From Kiloniellaceae bacterium (GTDB taxonomy: Bacteria > Pseudomonadota > Alphaproteobacteria > Kiloniellales > J153), in assembly GCA_021776135.1 (NCBI GenBank), contig JAJFGL010000002.1, positions 1 through 64,000 of the forward strand: a DNA stretch of 64,000 bases, written 5' to 3'. The translations under genes and the position numbers were made by a program. The notes under the pieces are model-generated. The model saw only the letters and a list, made by a program, of their open reading frames with translations, did not search any database and was not told the origin of the DNA. Below are positions 37,294 through 46,730 of the stretch, in pieces; position 1 is the first letter of the stretch, and every line of letters begins with the position of its first letter.

Positions 37294-39850
37294 TGACGAT
37301 CCGATTTTTCACCACGATGACCTTGCGCGGCGCCCTGTCTTCGACCAGGCGTTGAATCGCAGGGTCGGCCAGGGCGCGTGCGCGGGCCGTTTCTTCCCCC
37401 GTGTCGCGCGGCAGCTCTAGGGTCGCGCGCAGCTTGCCGTTGACCTGAACCGCGACGGTCACCGTCTCGTCAACGATCAGCGCCGGGTCGGCCTCCGGCC
37501 AAGACAAGGTGACCAGCAGCGCCTCGTGGCCCAGGCTGCGCCACATTTCTTCGCCCAGGTGCGGCATCATGGGGGTGAGCAAACGGACCAGCACTTCGAA
37601 GGCTTCGCGCAGGGCCCAGAAGTCGCCGCCGTCCTTGGCTTTAAATCCGGTCAAGGCATTGGCGAGTTCATAGACCTGCGCGACCGCGCGGTTGAAACGA
37701 AAGGCCTCGATATCGCGGGTTATGCCGTCGATGGCCTTGTGCGCCGTGCGCCGCAGACTCAACGCGGCCGGGCCCAGGGTTTCGGGCAGGGGCGCGCCCG
37801 CCGGGGGCAGGTTCGGCGCGGCGTCGCCGATCAGGCGCCACAGCCGCTGAATAAAGCGCCAGGCGCCCTCGATCCCCGCCGCGGTCCATTCCATGTCCCG
37901 CTCCGGCGGGCTGTCGGACAGCATGAACCAGCGCGCCGTATCGGCGCCGTAGGTGCCGATGATGCTTTCCGGGTCAACGGTGTTGTTTTTCGATTTGCTC
38001 ATTTTTTCCGAGCGACCCAGGGTCACCGGCGCGCCGCTGTCGCGGTGAACGACCGCGCCGCCGGCTTGCTTGTCTATCTCATCCGGCAGCAGCCAGCGCC
38101 CCTCCCGGTCGCGGTAGGTCTCGTGACAAACCATGCCCTGGGTGAACAAGCCCGCGAAGGGTTCGTCGTGTTCGGTGTAGCCGAAACGTTTCAGGCCGCG
38201 CACGAAAAAGCGCGAATACAAGAGATGCAGAATAGCATGCTCGATGCCGCCGATATACTGATCGACCGGCATCCAGCGATCGACTAGGTCCGGGTCGAGG
38301 GGCTTTTCAGTATCTTGCGGGCAGCAGAAGCGGGCGAAATACCAGGAAGAATCGACAAAGGTATCCATGGTGTCGGTGTCGCGCCGCGCCGCCGCGCCGC
38401 AGGACGGGCAGGGGGCGTTCTTCCAGGTCGGATGATGGTCCAGGGGATTGCCCGGTTTGTCGAAGCTGACATCCTCCGGCAGCAGAACCGGCAAGTCTTC
38501 CTTGGGCACCGGCACCGGGCCGCAGGCGGGGCAATGAAGGATGGGAATCGGGCAGCCCCAATAGCGCTGGCGCGATAGGCCCCAGTCGCGCAAACGGTAC
38601 TGTACGGTGCCGGTGCCGATATCCTCGGCCTCGAGGCGGGCGATGACCGTTTTCTTGGCCTCCGCCACGCTCATGCCGTCCATGAAACCGGAGTTGTAGA
38701 TGCGCCCGTCGCCGACATAGGCGGTATCGCCAATGGCGAAGTCCTTGGCGTCTTCGCCGGCGGGCAGGACCACCGGTATGACGTCCAGATCGTATTTGCG
38801 CGCGAAGTCCAGGTCGCGCTGATCCTGCGCCGGGCACCCGAATATAGCCCCGGTGCCGTATTCCATGAGCACGAAGTTCGCCACGTACAGGGGCATGGTC
38901 CGGCCTTCCACGAAAGGGTGCGCCACTTTCAGTCCGGTGTCGTAGCCTTTCTTCTCGGCGGTCTCTATCGCTTCCTCGGTGGCGCCCAAACGGTCGCATT
39001 CGGCGACGAAGGCCGCCAAGTCCGGGTCGCCGGCCGCCAGTTCCGCCGCCAGGGGGTGGTGTGGCGAGATGGCGAAAAAAGACGCGCCGTACAGAGTATC
39101 GGGCCGGGTCGTGAAAATCTCCAGCGGCGCCTCGCGGCCCAGAATATCGAAGAAAACCCGCGCGCCCTCGGACCGCCCGATCCAGTTCTTTTGCATGATC
39201 CGGACCTTCTCGGGCCAACGGTCCAGACTGTCCAGCGCCTGCAGCAATTCTTGCGCGAAGGCGGTGATCTTGAAAAACCATTGGGACAGCTTGCGCCGCT
39301 CGACCGGCGCGCCGGAGCGCCAACCCTTGCCCTCGATCACCTGCTCGTTGGCCAGGACCGTCCGGTCGACCGGATCCCAATTAACCCAAGACTCCCGGCG
39401 GTAAACCAGATCGTGGTCCAGGAATTCTAGAAACAGGCGCTGCTGGTGCTTGTAATAGCTGGGATCGCAGGTCGCGATTTCGCGGGCCCAGTCGATGGAC
39501 AGTCCCATCATTTTGAGTTGCGCGCGCATGGCGTCGATGTTCTTGCGGGTCCAGTCGGCCGGGGGCACGCCGCGTGCCATGGCCGCGTTCTCGGCCGGCA
39601 GTCCGAAGGCGTCCCAGCCCATGGGGTGCAGCACCGAAAATCCGCGCGCCCGTTTATAGCGCGCGATCACATCGCCGATGGTATAATTGCGCACATGGCC
39701 CATGTGGATGCGCCCCGAGGGATAGGGGAACATCTCGAGGACATAGTATTTCGGCTTATCCGTTTCCGTGTCGTGGGCCGTGAAGCAACCGGCGCGATCC
39801 CACGCTGCCTGCCACCGGGCCTCGGATTCCTTGAAATTATACCGGCTCAT
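37280..39850 (-). CDS. leuS: Leucyl-tRNA synthetase
   Basis: The 856-residue class I synthetase. HIGH motif is HMGH (49-52, in [19 protein letters not shown]), KMSKS is [14 protein letters not shown], the CP1 editing domain contains [12 protein letters not shown], and the C-terminal domain ends [12 protein letters not shown] zinc-type cysteine pair appears at CPACGPVPV. It is followed by lptE with a 14-bp overlap. Confidence 0.98.
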   Translation of the reverse strand: MSRYNFKESEARWQAAWDRAGCFTAHDTETDKPKYYVLEMFPYPSGRIHMGHVRNYTIGDVIARYKRARGFSVLHPMGWDAFGLPAENAAMARGVPPADWTRKNIDAMRAQLKMMGLSIDWAREIATCDPSYYKHQQRLFLEFLDHDLVYRRESWVNWDPVDRTVLANEQVIEGKGWRSGAPVERRKLSQWFFKITAFAQELLQALDSLDRWPEKVRIMQKNWIGRSEGARVFFDILGREAPLEIFTTRPDTLYGASFFAISPHHPLAAELAAGDPDLAAFVAECDRLGATEEAIETAEKKGYDTGLKVAHPFVEGRTMPLYVANFVLMEYGTGAIFGCPAQDQRDLDFARKYDLDVIPVVLPAGEDAKDFAIGDTAYVGDGRIYNSGFMDGMSVAEAKKTVIARLEAEDIGTGTVQYRLRDWGLSRQRYWGCPIPILHCPACGPVPVPKEDLPVLLPEDVSFDKPGNPLDHHPTWKNAPCPSCGAAARRDTDTMDTFVDSSWYFARFCCPQDTEKPLDPDLVDRWMPVDQYIGGIEHAILHLLYSRFFVRGLKRFGYTEHDEPFAGLFTQGMVCHETYRDREGRWLLPDEIDKQAGGAVVHRDSGAPVTLGRSEKMSKSKNNTVDPESIIGTYGADTARWFMLSDSPPERDMEWTAAGIEGAWRFIQRLWRLIGDAAPNLPPAGAPLPETLGPAALSLRRTAHKAIDGITRDIEAFRFNRAVAQVYELANALTGFKAKDGGDFWALREAFEVLVRLLTPMMPHLGEEMWRSLGHEALLVTLSWPEADPALIVDETVTVAVQVNGKLRATLELPRDTGEETARARALADPAIQRLVEDRAPRKVIVVKNRIVNVVV

Positions 39851-39892
39851 GCTGGCCTCGGAGGCGTTGGCGCCCCGGGCGCCCTTGATGGC

Positions 39893-40459
39893 TTATTGTA
39901 GGCCGGCAATGCGAAGCTGGCGTGCCCTGACGAGTATGGCGTTTTCCAGATCGGCGCCGGTTTGCGGTTCAACCCCGGCGTCGATCCATTTGCCTTCGGC
40001 GCCCAGGAGTTGCCGGAACACGCTGGTGCGCAGGCCGTCGGCCCGCAACTCGCGCCCCAAAATATAGACCGTGACCTTGAATCGTTCCTCGCGCGCTTCC
40101 GGCGGCGTGTACCAATCCGTGATGATGACCCCGCCGAAGGGATCGGCCGAGGCCAGGGGCATGAAGGACATGGTGTCGAGGGAGGCGCGCCAGAGGAAGC
40201 TGTTGACGCCTATGCCGGTCCCGGTTCCCTCGCCGCCGGGCACGGGCGGCGCGTCGGAGCCGCCGATGCCAAGCCCGCCGGGGCCGAAGACGCTTCCCGT
40301 ATTGCCGTAACCGCCGGCATGACCGCCCTTGTTGCCCTTGCCAAAGGTCTCCGGGTACTCGGTCTCGGGATCGGAGTAGGCGCAGGCCGTTAGCAGCGCC
40401 GCCGCCAAACCGATAGCGCCGAAGCCGCGCAGCAAGGTGAAGATGCCATTTCGTATCAT
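39893..40459 (-). CDS. DUF3576 domain lipoprotein
   Basis: A 188-residue lipoprotein with signal peptide and lipobox LLTAC (Cys26), then a Gly-rich segment (residues 40-80) and the DUF3576 core NSFLWRASLDTMSFMPLASADPFGGVIITDWYTPPE. The family is alphaproteobacterial and typically precedes leuS, as here (42 bp). It is probably an envelope protein; the role is unknown. Confidence 0.9.
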   Translation of the reverse strand: MIRNGIFTLLRGFGAIGLAAALLTACAYSDPETEYPETFGKGNKGGHAGGYGNTGSVFGPGGLGIGGSDAPPVPGGEGTGTGIGVNSFLWRASLDTMSFMPLASADPFGGVIITDWYTPPEAREERFKVTVYILGRELRADGLRTSVFRQLLGAEGKWIDAGVEPQTGADLENAILVRARQLRIAGLQ

Positions 40460-40622
40460 CGCGTCCACCGCAGTTTCCACGAACCGGGCAAGCGGGACGA
40501 TACCCTGTCTCAGCCCTATCCGTGACCTATCTTGCCAAGATTCCAAGTCCCCTGCATAGCGCGAAACGCGGGCCCGCGCAATGTTTTGAGGTCCGCGCGC
40601 CGCGCCGTCCAAGCCGGTATTT

Positions 40623-41750
40623 TCAGTAGCTCCAGGCGAATTCCCGGGCCATTTCTGGAGGTATCGCTTCCCAGGCCCTGTCGCGCTGCTCCTGGCTGAA
40701 AACCTGCCGCCATTCGTCGCTCTGACCCTGGCGCAGGTGCACGGTTTCGGCCTTGGCGCCGGCGGCGTAGCTGGATTGCGGGATATCGTAGAAATCCAGG
40801 ACTTTGCTGAAGTAGGCATCGGGCTCGGCGAGGAAGGATTCGAAACTCATGAACAAAACCGACAAGGGCGGATCCGCCTGCGCCGCGATGCCCTGCCAGC
40901 CGGACAGGAAACGGATCTGAAGCGGCAGATAATGCTCGATACACCAATCGAGCGTGGCGTCCAGGCCCGCCTCCATGATTCCCGAGGGGGGCACGATCTT
41001 GCGCCACAAGGGGCCCATGACCCGCTGGCCAACGTCGTCGCGCACGAAATGGGCCCAGGATAGGGCGGCTTGCCTGGGGTCGCGGTGATGAACGATCAGG
41101 CGGTCGATGCCGGCGCCGCGCAAGACCGCGACGTTGTGGGCCGTCGGCCCGATATGCTCCTTGATGGCCACTCCGCCCTTCGCCGCCTGGGCGACGCGCG
41201 AAGGAATCGCGCAGCAATCCGGAAACAAACCGAGCGAGAAATAGCATTGAGCCAGGCCCAGACCTTGCGCCAGCTTATTCCAAATACTCTCGCTCGCCGA
41301 CTTCGGCAGGGTCGTGATGACCATGGCCGGCAGGCCGCGGGCGATACTTTTTTTGCGCCGGGCGCTGAATTCAGCCGGGCCCGAGCGAACCGGATTGAGC
41401 GGCAGGACCAGCTCCTCCATGAGGGTTTCCGCCTCGCCCGGGCGGTTCTGCGCCAGCAGGAAATTGATCAGCGCGGCGCGCGCGCTCATGTCCTCGGGCA
41501 GGCGCTGCATCTTGGCGCGGGTCAGGTCGACCGCGCGCGCCAAGCTGGCTTGGCCCTGGGCGTCCCGGCCCTCCCGGTAGTCGAGGGAGGCCAGCATGAC
41601 CAGGGTATCGACGTGGTCCGGCGCGAGCCGCGAGATGCGCTGGTAAATTTTACGCGCCCCGGCCAGATCGTTCTCGCGATGCTTCTTCTGCGCCATGCCG
41701 AAGGCCTGGGACAGGGAGACCGTTTGGGTCGTGGTCTGAGCGTCGTTCAA
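40623..41750 (-). CDS. Sulfotransferase with N-terminal TPR-like region
   Basis: A 375-residue protein. Residues 12-115 are helical repeats of TPR type (AFGMAQKKHRENDLAGARKI; MLASLDYREGRDAQGQASLARAV). Residues 143-375 form a PAPS-dependent sulfotransferase: the 5'-phosphosulfate loop is TTLPKSASES (146-155) and the 3'-phosphate motif is HHRDPRQAALSW (221-232). The start appears to be TTG at 41750; an ATG at 41696 is the alternative. It is divergent from the first redoxin/oxygenase fusion and is the left border of the sulfotransferase-dioxygenase region. The acceptor is unknown. Confidence 0.85.
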   Translation of the reverse strand: MNDAQTTTQTVSLSQAFGMAQKKHRENDLAGARKIYQRISRLAPDHVDTLVMLASLDYREGRDAQGQASLARAVDLTRAKMQRLPEDMSARAALINFLLAQNRPGEAETLMEELVLPLNPVRSGPAEFSARRKKSIARGLPAMVITTLPKSASESIWNKLAQGLGLAQCYFSLGLFPDCCAIPSRVAQAAKGGVAIKEHIGPTAHNVAVLRGAGIDRLIVHHRDPRQAALSWAHFVRDDVGQRVMGPLWRKIVPPSGIMEAGLDATLDWCIEHYLPLQIRFLSGWQGIAAQADPPLSVLFMSFESFLAEPDAYFSKVLDFYDIPQSSYAAGAKAETVHLRQGQSDEWRQVFSQEQRDRAWEAIPPEMAREFAWSY

Positions 41751-41926
41751 GGTGCCGGATCCGTGTTTTTGGGCGCGAGGCGCGGAGTATGTCGGACTTG
41801 GAGCGGTGCGGCAAGAATCGGGTTTTGGCGAGCGCCGGCGTTGTACGCGCGAGCGCTGTCATGCTATGGCTCGCGGGCTTTTTCGCATGCGCCGTCTTGT
41901 TCCTCGAGGGCGCGGAGGCCGCTATC

Positions 41927-43051
41927 ATGCCGCAGCCACCACAGACGCGTCCGCGCCATTTGGATGTGGGCGATCGATTTCCCGATTTCGCCTGGCGCGA
42001 TACCCAGGGGCGCCACGTTTCGCTCACCCAGTCGGCGCACGCAGGGCGTGTCAGCCTGGTTCTTGTCTGCCCGGCCGGCACCGGCGCCGGGGTTCAGCGT
42101 GAACTGACGAAATTACGCGCTCTGGAGGAAAAGTGGCGCGGCCTTGGGCTTGGTGTTTTTGCCGTGACTCCCGCGCCGCCCGATGAAAACGCGGTGCTGA
42201 AGGCCAAGCTGGAGCTGCCGTTTCCACTTCTGTCCGATGCGGGTTTCTTCGCTGGACAGGCCCTGGACTTGGCGCCCGCCACCGCGAAAAAGAATGCCGG
42301 GGACTGCGCGGTCGCGGTCGTCGATGCGAACCAGCGTTTAGAAAAGTTGATTGCGCCCGCCGGGGGCGGCCGCCAGGCGGACCGGGCGCTGAAATATTGC
42401 GAAAAGCGCGGGGTCCAGGACAGCGCCGCCGTGAACGGGCAGGCGCCGGTTCTGATTTTGCCCCGGGTGCTCGACCCAGATCACTGCGCCCGCCTGGTCC
42501 GGGCCTTCGAGAGCGGCGAAACTTTCCAAGGCGGCGTCGCCAGTTCCGAACACGGCGGCAACGTTCCCCTGCATAAGATCAAGTCCCGCCAGGACGTGGC
42601 GCTCGCCGATACTGGGCCGGAAGCGCGGGCGCTTTTCGAAATTTTCCGCTACCGTTTGTTTCCGGAGATAAAAAAGGTCTTCAACTATCGCGTGACCCGC
42701 GCGGAAACCCTGCGTCTGGGTTGCTATGAGGCGGATAGCGGCGGCCATTTCGCGGCCCACCGCGACGACACCACGCCCTATACCGCCCACCGGCGTTTCG
42801 CCATGTCCATCAACCTCAACACCGGCGGCTACGAGGGTGGGCGCCTGAGCTTTCCCGAATACGGCCCCGGACTTCTTAGCGCGGACACTGGCGCCGCGAT
42901 CGTCTTTTCCTGCTCGTTATTGCACGAGGTGACGCGAATCGACCGCGGCCGGCGGTTCGTCTTGCTTGGCTTCTTTTACGACGAATCTGGGCAGGCGATC
43001 CGGGAAAAGCTTCTTGCGCGCGGCGATGAAGGCCGGGGTTCCGGGTCTTAA
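41927..43051 (+). CDS. Thioredoxin-like/2OG-Fe(II) oxygenase (prolyl 4-hydroxylase-type) fusion, paralog 1
   Basis: A 374-residue two-domain protein. Residues 11-150 resemble an AhpC/TSA redoxin (HLDVGDRFPDFAWRD), but the peroxidatic position in CPAGTGAGV has no cysteine, so peroxidase activity is unlikely. Residues 175-355 form a prolyl-4-hydroxylase-like oxygenase with iron ligands His278, Asp280 (AHRDD) and His333 (SLLHE) and a 2-oxoglutarate arginine at 342-343. The ATG at 41927 has GGAGG eight bases upstream and aligns with the paralog at 45526; an in-frame ATG at 41789 would add a hydrophobic, signal-like stretch. Confidence 0.82.
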   Translation: MPQPPQTRPRHLDVGDRFPDFAWRDTQGRHVSLTQSAHAGRVSLVLVCPAGTGAGVQRELTKLRALEEKWRGLGLGVFAVTPAPPDENAVLKAKLELPFPLLSDAGFFAGQALDLAPATAKKNAGDCAVAVVDANQRLEKLIAPAGGGRQADRALKYCEKRGVQDSAAVNGQAPVLILPRVLDPDHCARLVRAFESGETFQGGVASSEHGGNVPLHKIKSRQDVALADTGPEARALFEIFRYRLFPEIKKVFNYRVTRAETLRLGCYEADSGGHFAAHRDDTTPYTAHRRFAMSINLNTGGYEGGRLSFPEYGPGLLSADTGAAIVFSCSLLHEVTRIDRGRRFVLLGFFYDESGQAIREKLLARGDEGRGSGS

Positions 43052-43258
43052 GGCTTTGAAAACAGTCTGTGGTAAAAATGCCACGGGCGCCGGCCAATGG
43101 CCGGATAAAAGGGCGGTCTTGCTTGACGAATGGGGTCCTCCTCGGCCCTTATGCCACGGTGTTTCCTGAGATTTCTATTGTGGTGAGGGGGCACGCCTAG
43201 CTCTGTCAGCGACCGATGCGAAAAAAGCAGCGGGGGAGCGGACAGAAAATCAATGCAT

Positions 43259-43270
43259 CTACAGCTGTAG
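43259..43270. promoter_or_regulatory. 12-bp palindrome in the porin leader
   Basis: CTACAGCTGTAG is a perfect palindrome 16 bp before the porin ATG, immediately upstream of its GGAG ribosome-binding site. It could be an operator or a small mRNA hairpin covering the start region. TTGACG at 43123-43128 is a possible -35 further upstream. Confidence 0.3.
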
Positions 43271-43286
43271 AGAGGCGGAGAAGCAA

Positions 43287-44420
43287 ATGAGAAAGCAATT
43301 ACTGCTTGGTACGACGGCCCTGCTGGCCGGCGCCGTGGCCATGCCGAACTACGTATCGGCGGAAGAGCCACTGCGCTTGCAGGTTAGGGGTTTCAAGAAC
43401 GAATACTTCGGCATCGGCGATGTCGACGTCGACGGCGGCACGGACAGAAATGCCACCGGCGAGTTCAGCGACGGCGAAATCCAGTTCCGTGGTTCGACCG
43501 ATCTCGACAACGGCCTGACCGTTGGCGTACAGGTCGAGCTGGAAGCCGATTCCCGTGGCGACCAAATCGACGAAGCCTATGCCTTCGTGCAGGGCGACTT
43601 CGGTAAGATCGTGGCCGGTGGCGAGAACCTCGCCAACTACAACACCTTCTGGGGTGTGACCGCGCCGGCCGTCGGTACTCCGATCAACTCCGGCTGGATC
43701 ACGGTGTTCGTGCCCCCGCCAGCGGGTCACGAGCTCAGCTTCCGTTCGACGATCACGACCACGAACGTCGATATCGGTAACGACGAAAACGCGATCAGCT
43801 ACTACTCGCCGCGTTTCTCGGGCTTCCAGTTTACGGCCGGTTACGCTCCGGCGGTGACTGACTCCGGCGAAGGCAAGACCTTCACCGGCTTCCAGGCCGA
43901 TACGACCACCGAATACCACAACGCCTTCGGTGTCGGCTTGAACTTCTCGGAAAGCTTTAACGGCGTCGACGTCAAGGTCGCCGGTGGCTACAACCGGATC
44001 GAAGCTCCGGATAACGTCGAAGCCCTCGGCGGCGACGATGTCCAGCAGATTAAGGTTGGCATCAACCTCGGCTTTGGCGGTTTCTCGGTCGGCGGTTCCT
44101 ACGCCAACGAGTTCGACGGCAAGCTCATCGTCAGCGGCGGTGCCGTCGGGCGTGACGAGGAAGGCCAGTCCTGGGACGCCGGCGCGAGCTACTCGACCGG
44201 TCCTTGGGGCGTCAGCGCGACCTATTTCCACGGTGAGTGGGAAGGTGACGTTGGCAATGGCGACGAGGAAGTCGACGCGTTTGTCGGCGCCGTGTCCTAC
44301 GCCCTCGGGCCGGGGATCAAGACCTCGTTCTCGGTCATGTACGGTGCGCTCGAGGACGATGCGACCGGCAACAAAGGTGAGGCCACCATGGGCATCATCG
44401 GACTTTCCGTTAGCTTCTAA
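43287..44420 (+). CDS. Gram-negative porin
   Basis: A 377-residue outer-membrane beta-barrel. A signal peptide (MRKQLLLGTTALLAGAVAMPNYVSA) precedes EEPLRLQVRGF. Alternating beta-strand patterns (QFRGSTDLDNGLTVGVQVELEAD; VGINLGFGGFSVGGSYANEF) and the C-terminal ...GIIGLSVSF ending in Phe fit the Porin_4 family. Codon use is strongly biased toward a few codons, and a strong terminator follows, both signs of high expression. It lies among sulfotransferase and oxygenase genes. Confidence 0.93.
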   Translation: MRKQLLLGTTALLAGAVAMPNYVSAEEPLRLQVRGFKNEYFGIGDVDVDGGTDRNATGEFSDGEIQFRGSTDLDNGLTVGVQVELEADSRGDQIDEAYAFVQGDFGKIVAGGENLANYNTFWGVTAPAVGTPINSGWITVFVPPPAGHELSFRSTITTTNVDIGNDENAISYYSPRFSGFQFTAGYAPAVTDSGEGKTFTGFQADTTTEYHNAFGVGLNFSESFNGVDVKVAGGYNRIEAPDNVEALGGDDVQQIKVGINLGFGGFSVGGSYANEFDGKLIVSGGAVGRDEEGQSWDAGASYSTGPWGVSATYFHGEWEGDVGNGDEEVDAFVGAVSYALGPGIKTSFSVMYGALEDDATGNKGEATMGIIGLSVSF

Positions 44421-44441
44421 GAACGCTTAGCTACGACGACG

Positions 44442-44469
44442 AAGGGGGCGGCTTTGGCCGCCCCCTTTT
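44442..44469 (+). terminator. Strong intrinsic terminator after the porin gene
   Basis: GGGGGCGGC (44444-44452) pairs perfectly with GCCGCCCCC (44457-44465) around TTTG, extended by two A-T pairs, and is followed by TTTTCTTTTC. It lies about 20 bp past the porin stop. Confidence 0.93.
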
Positions 44470-44643
44470 CTTTTCGGCCGCATTCTTGCCGGCGATGGCT
44501 TTCCGCGGCGCGGCAGCGGTCCGGGACATAAGATCGGACCCGGGCACTTGCTTTAGCCTGGGAAATCTCCATTTTAGGATTTCTTCGGGCCGTCATGGCG
44601 ATTTCGGCTTGAGCGACGGCGTATCCGCGAAAGACCGATAATC

Positions 44644-45495
44644 ATGCCCGGCATACTTTGGCTCGCCTCTTATCCGAAGTCCGGCAATACCTGGCTGCGG
44701 GCCTATTTAGCCAATCTGTTCAGCAATCCGGCACGTCCGGTGCCGATCAACGACTTGCCCAATCACGTCCTCGGCGACAACTTCCTGGTGCACTACGAAC
44801 AGTTCTCCGGCCGAAAGGAGGCTCAGTTCTCGGCGGAGGATATCGTACGCCTGCGGCCCCAGGTGCATCGATGGTTCGCGGCCTCGCGGCGCGATACGGT
44901 CCTGGTCAAGACCCATAACGCCTGTGTCCTGGCGGACGGCCAGCCGCTGATCACCCCCGCCGCGACCGCCGGGGCGATCTACGTGGTGCGCAACCCGATG
45001 GATGTGGCGGTTTCCTTCGCCAGCCATTACCAGGTCGACATCCAGCGCGGCGTGGACCTGATCTGCGACGAAAACCATAGGTTGCCCTCGGTACCGGGCC
45101 AGCTCGAACAGGTTTTGCTGTCCTGGTCGACCCATGTACGCAGCTGGACCAAGGCCCCCGGCATGCGCCTGCATGTCATGCGTTATGAGGACATGACAGG
45201 CGCGCCGTATAAAACTTTCGCCGGGCTTTCCGGTTTCCTGGGCCTGCCCGAGGAGCGCAAGCGGATCATGCGCGCGATCCGCTTTTCTTCGTTTCGGGAG
45301 CTCAAGAAGCAGGAGCGGGCCACGGGTTTCGTCGAGGCGCGGCCGGACGGCAAGGCCAAGTTCTTCCGCGCCGGCAAGGCCGGCGGCTGGCGCGCGGCCC
45401 TGAGCGAAGACCAGGTGCATCAGATCGTCGAGGCCCACGGCGAAACCATGGCCGAATTCGGCTACCTCGATCCAGCAGGCAAACCGGCCGGGTAA
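44644..45495 (+). CDS. Sulfotransferase, paralog A
   Basis: A 283-residue Sulfotransfer_1 protein. The 5'-phosphosulfate loop is SYPKSGNTWLR (9-19) and the 3'-phosphate motif is VVRNPMDVAVSF (114-125) with the conserved Ser124. The C-terminal KFFRAGKAGGWRAAL corresponds to the RKGxxGDWK motif that binds PAPS. It is over half identical by eye to the sulfotransferase at 47366. It lies 223 bp after the porin. Confidence 0.9.
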   Translation: MPGILWLASYPKSGNTWLRAYLANLFSNPARPVPINDLPNHVLGDNFLVHYEQFSGRKEAQFSAEDIVRLRPQVHRWFAASRRDTVLVKTHNACVLADGQPLITPAATAGAIYVVRNPMDVAVSFASHYQVDIQRGVDLICDENHRLPSVPGQLEQVLLSWSTHVRSWTKAPGMRLHVMRYEDMTGAPYKTFAGLSGFLGLPEERKRIMRAIRFSSFRELKKQERATGFVEARPDGKAKFFRAGKAGGWRAALSEDQVHQIVEAHGETMAEFGYLDPAGKPAG

Positions 45496-45525
45496 TCCAA
45501 GGTCAGTTCTCGCAGCTTCTTACAT

Positions 45526-46665
45526 CTAGGCTAGTGGCGCGCTTTGCTGACGCCGGGCGGCCGCCCCCTGGGCATTGCGTTGCCGCAAGGCCTCATCCGC
45601 CGCGCCCCACATGAAGCCGGACAGGATAAAGCGCGTTCCCTTCGTCACAACCTTAGCTTCGTGAAGCAAGGAACATGAGAAAAGCACGCCGTCTCCAGCC
45701 GCTGGATCGTAAACCATGTCGGCGAATTCAGGAAACCAGATGCCGCCGCCCTCGTAGTCGCCGGTATTGAGGTTGACTGTCACGGCGAAGCGCCGATGCA
45801 TATGCGCGGGGTCGAGGTTGTCGCGATGGGGCGCGAAATGCCCGCCCTCGCTGGCCGGATAGGCGACAACGAAGAAGGGTTCGTAGTGCTGGATATTGAA
45901 CTGGAAGGCTTGCCGCACGGCCTCCTGAATACGCGGCCCGAGAGTCGCGACGATCTGGGCATGGAGCGCCTTGTTGCAGAAATGATCGTAACACACGCGT
46001 CGCTGCGCCGCTTCGTTGACCGGCTCGCCGAAAAGGCTTGTTTTGCCGACCTTTCCGGATTGATGCGAGGCCTCCCAAGTCGTTATAAGCATCCGACATT
46101 GCGCCGGACTCAAGAGGCGCGGGATGCTTAGTACGGGGACAAAACCCTTATCGTTCCGCCTTTGGCCCGGGATCGCCGCCTCGCAAATCGCGCTTTTTAT
46201 AGCGGCTTTGAACTCGCTGGTAGAGGTGAAGGGAACCACAAAGCGGATGCTTCGATCCGGGTCGGTCACGAGGGCAAGGATATTGGCCCGTGGCGCCGTA
46301 GTCCCCGCCTGGTTTTCACGCTTGGCGCGGAACAGAACGGCAAGGTCGCCGCGGGTATCGGCCAAGACGGAAGTTTCTAAATGAAGAGACCTTGCCAAGC
46401 CGTAGGCTAGGTCCGCCGTGCCGACAAGGGCGATTGCGGCATTCGGCTGGGTAGGACCCGCCGTTTGGACCGCGGCCTCGAAAGCCTTTAGCGCCGCGTT
46501 AGCGGCGGCGCTGTCCTTGGACTCCGCCGACAAAACTGCGAAGGGACCTGGCGGTGCCATAAGAATACTGAAATGGCGGCCATGTTGATCCGGGCCAGAT
46601 ATGTTCGGAATTTGATCCCCGATGTCGAGTTTGAATTCAGAGGCTGGCCAGTGCGGGGCGTTCAT
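45526..46665 (-). CDS. Thioredoxin-like/2OG-Fe(II) oxygenase (prolyl 4-hydroxylase-type) fusion, paralog 2
   Basis: A 379-residue protein with the same architecture as the fusion at 41927. The N-terminal redoxin-like domain (about 12-160, DIGDQIPNISGPDQHGRHFS) has no catalytic cysteine. The C-terminal oxygenase has His280 and Asp282 (APHRDN), His335 (CSLLHE) and Arg345 for 2-oxoglutarate, plus the shared VNLNTGDYEGG. It is the third gene of an apparent operon with a sulfotransferase and a DUF6445 protein. Confidence 0.84.
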   Translation of the reverse strand: MNAPHWPASEFKLDIGDQIPNISGPDQHGRHFSILMAPPGPFAVLSAESKDSAAANAALKAFEAAVQTAGPTQPNAAIALVGTADLAYGLARSLHLETSVLADTRGDLAVLFRAKRENQAGTTAPRANILALVTDPDRSIRFVVPFTSTSEFKAAIKSAICEAAIPGQRRNDKGFVPVLSIPRLLSPAQCRMLITTWEASHQSGKVGKTSLFGEPVNEAAQRRVCYDHFCNKALHAQIVATLGPRIQEAVRQAFQFNIQHYEPFFVVAYPASEGGHFAPHRDNLDPAHMHRRFAVTVNLNTGDYEGGGIWFPEFADMVYDPAAGDGVLFSCSLLHEAKVVTKGTRFILSGFMWGAADEALRQRNAQGAAARRQQSAPLA

Positions 46666-46730
46666 GGGGATAATCTAGCTTAGTTTTCCCGCGGCATCGC
46701 CATATAAATAGGAACGCTTCGGTATGGCGG

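Noticed and set aside
41789-41926. Signal-peptide extension of the redoxin/oxygenase fusion
   Set aside because: The in-frame ATG at 41789 gives a hydrophobic stretch and good codon-position bias, but the ATG at 41927 has a strong GGAGG and matches the paralog, and 2OG oxygenases normally work in the cytoplasm. Kept as an alternative in the entry.
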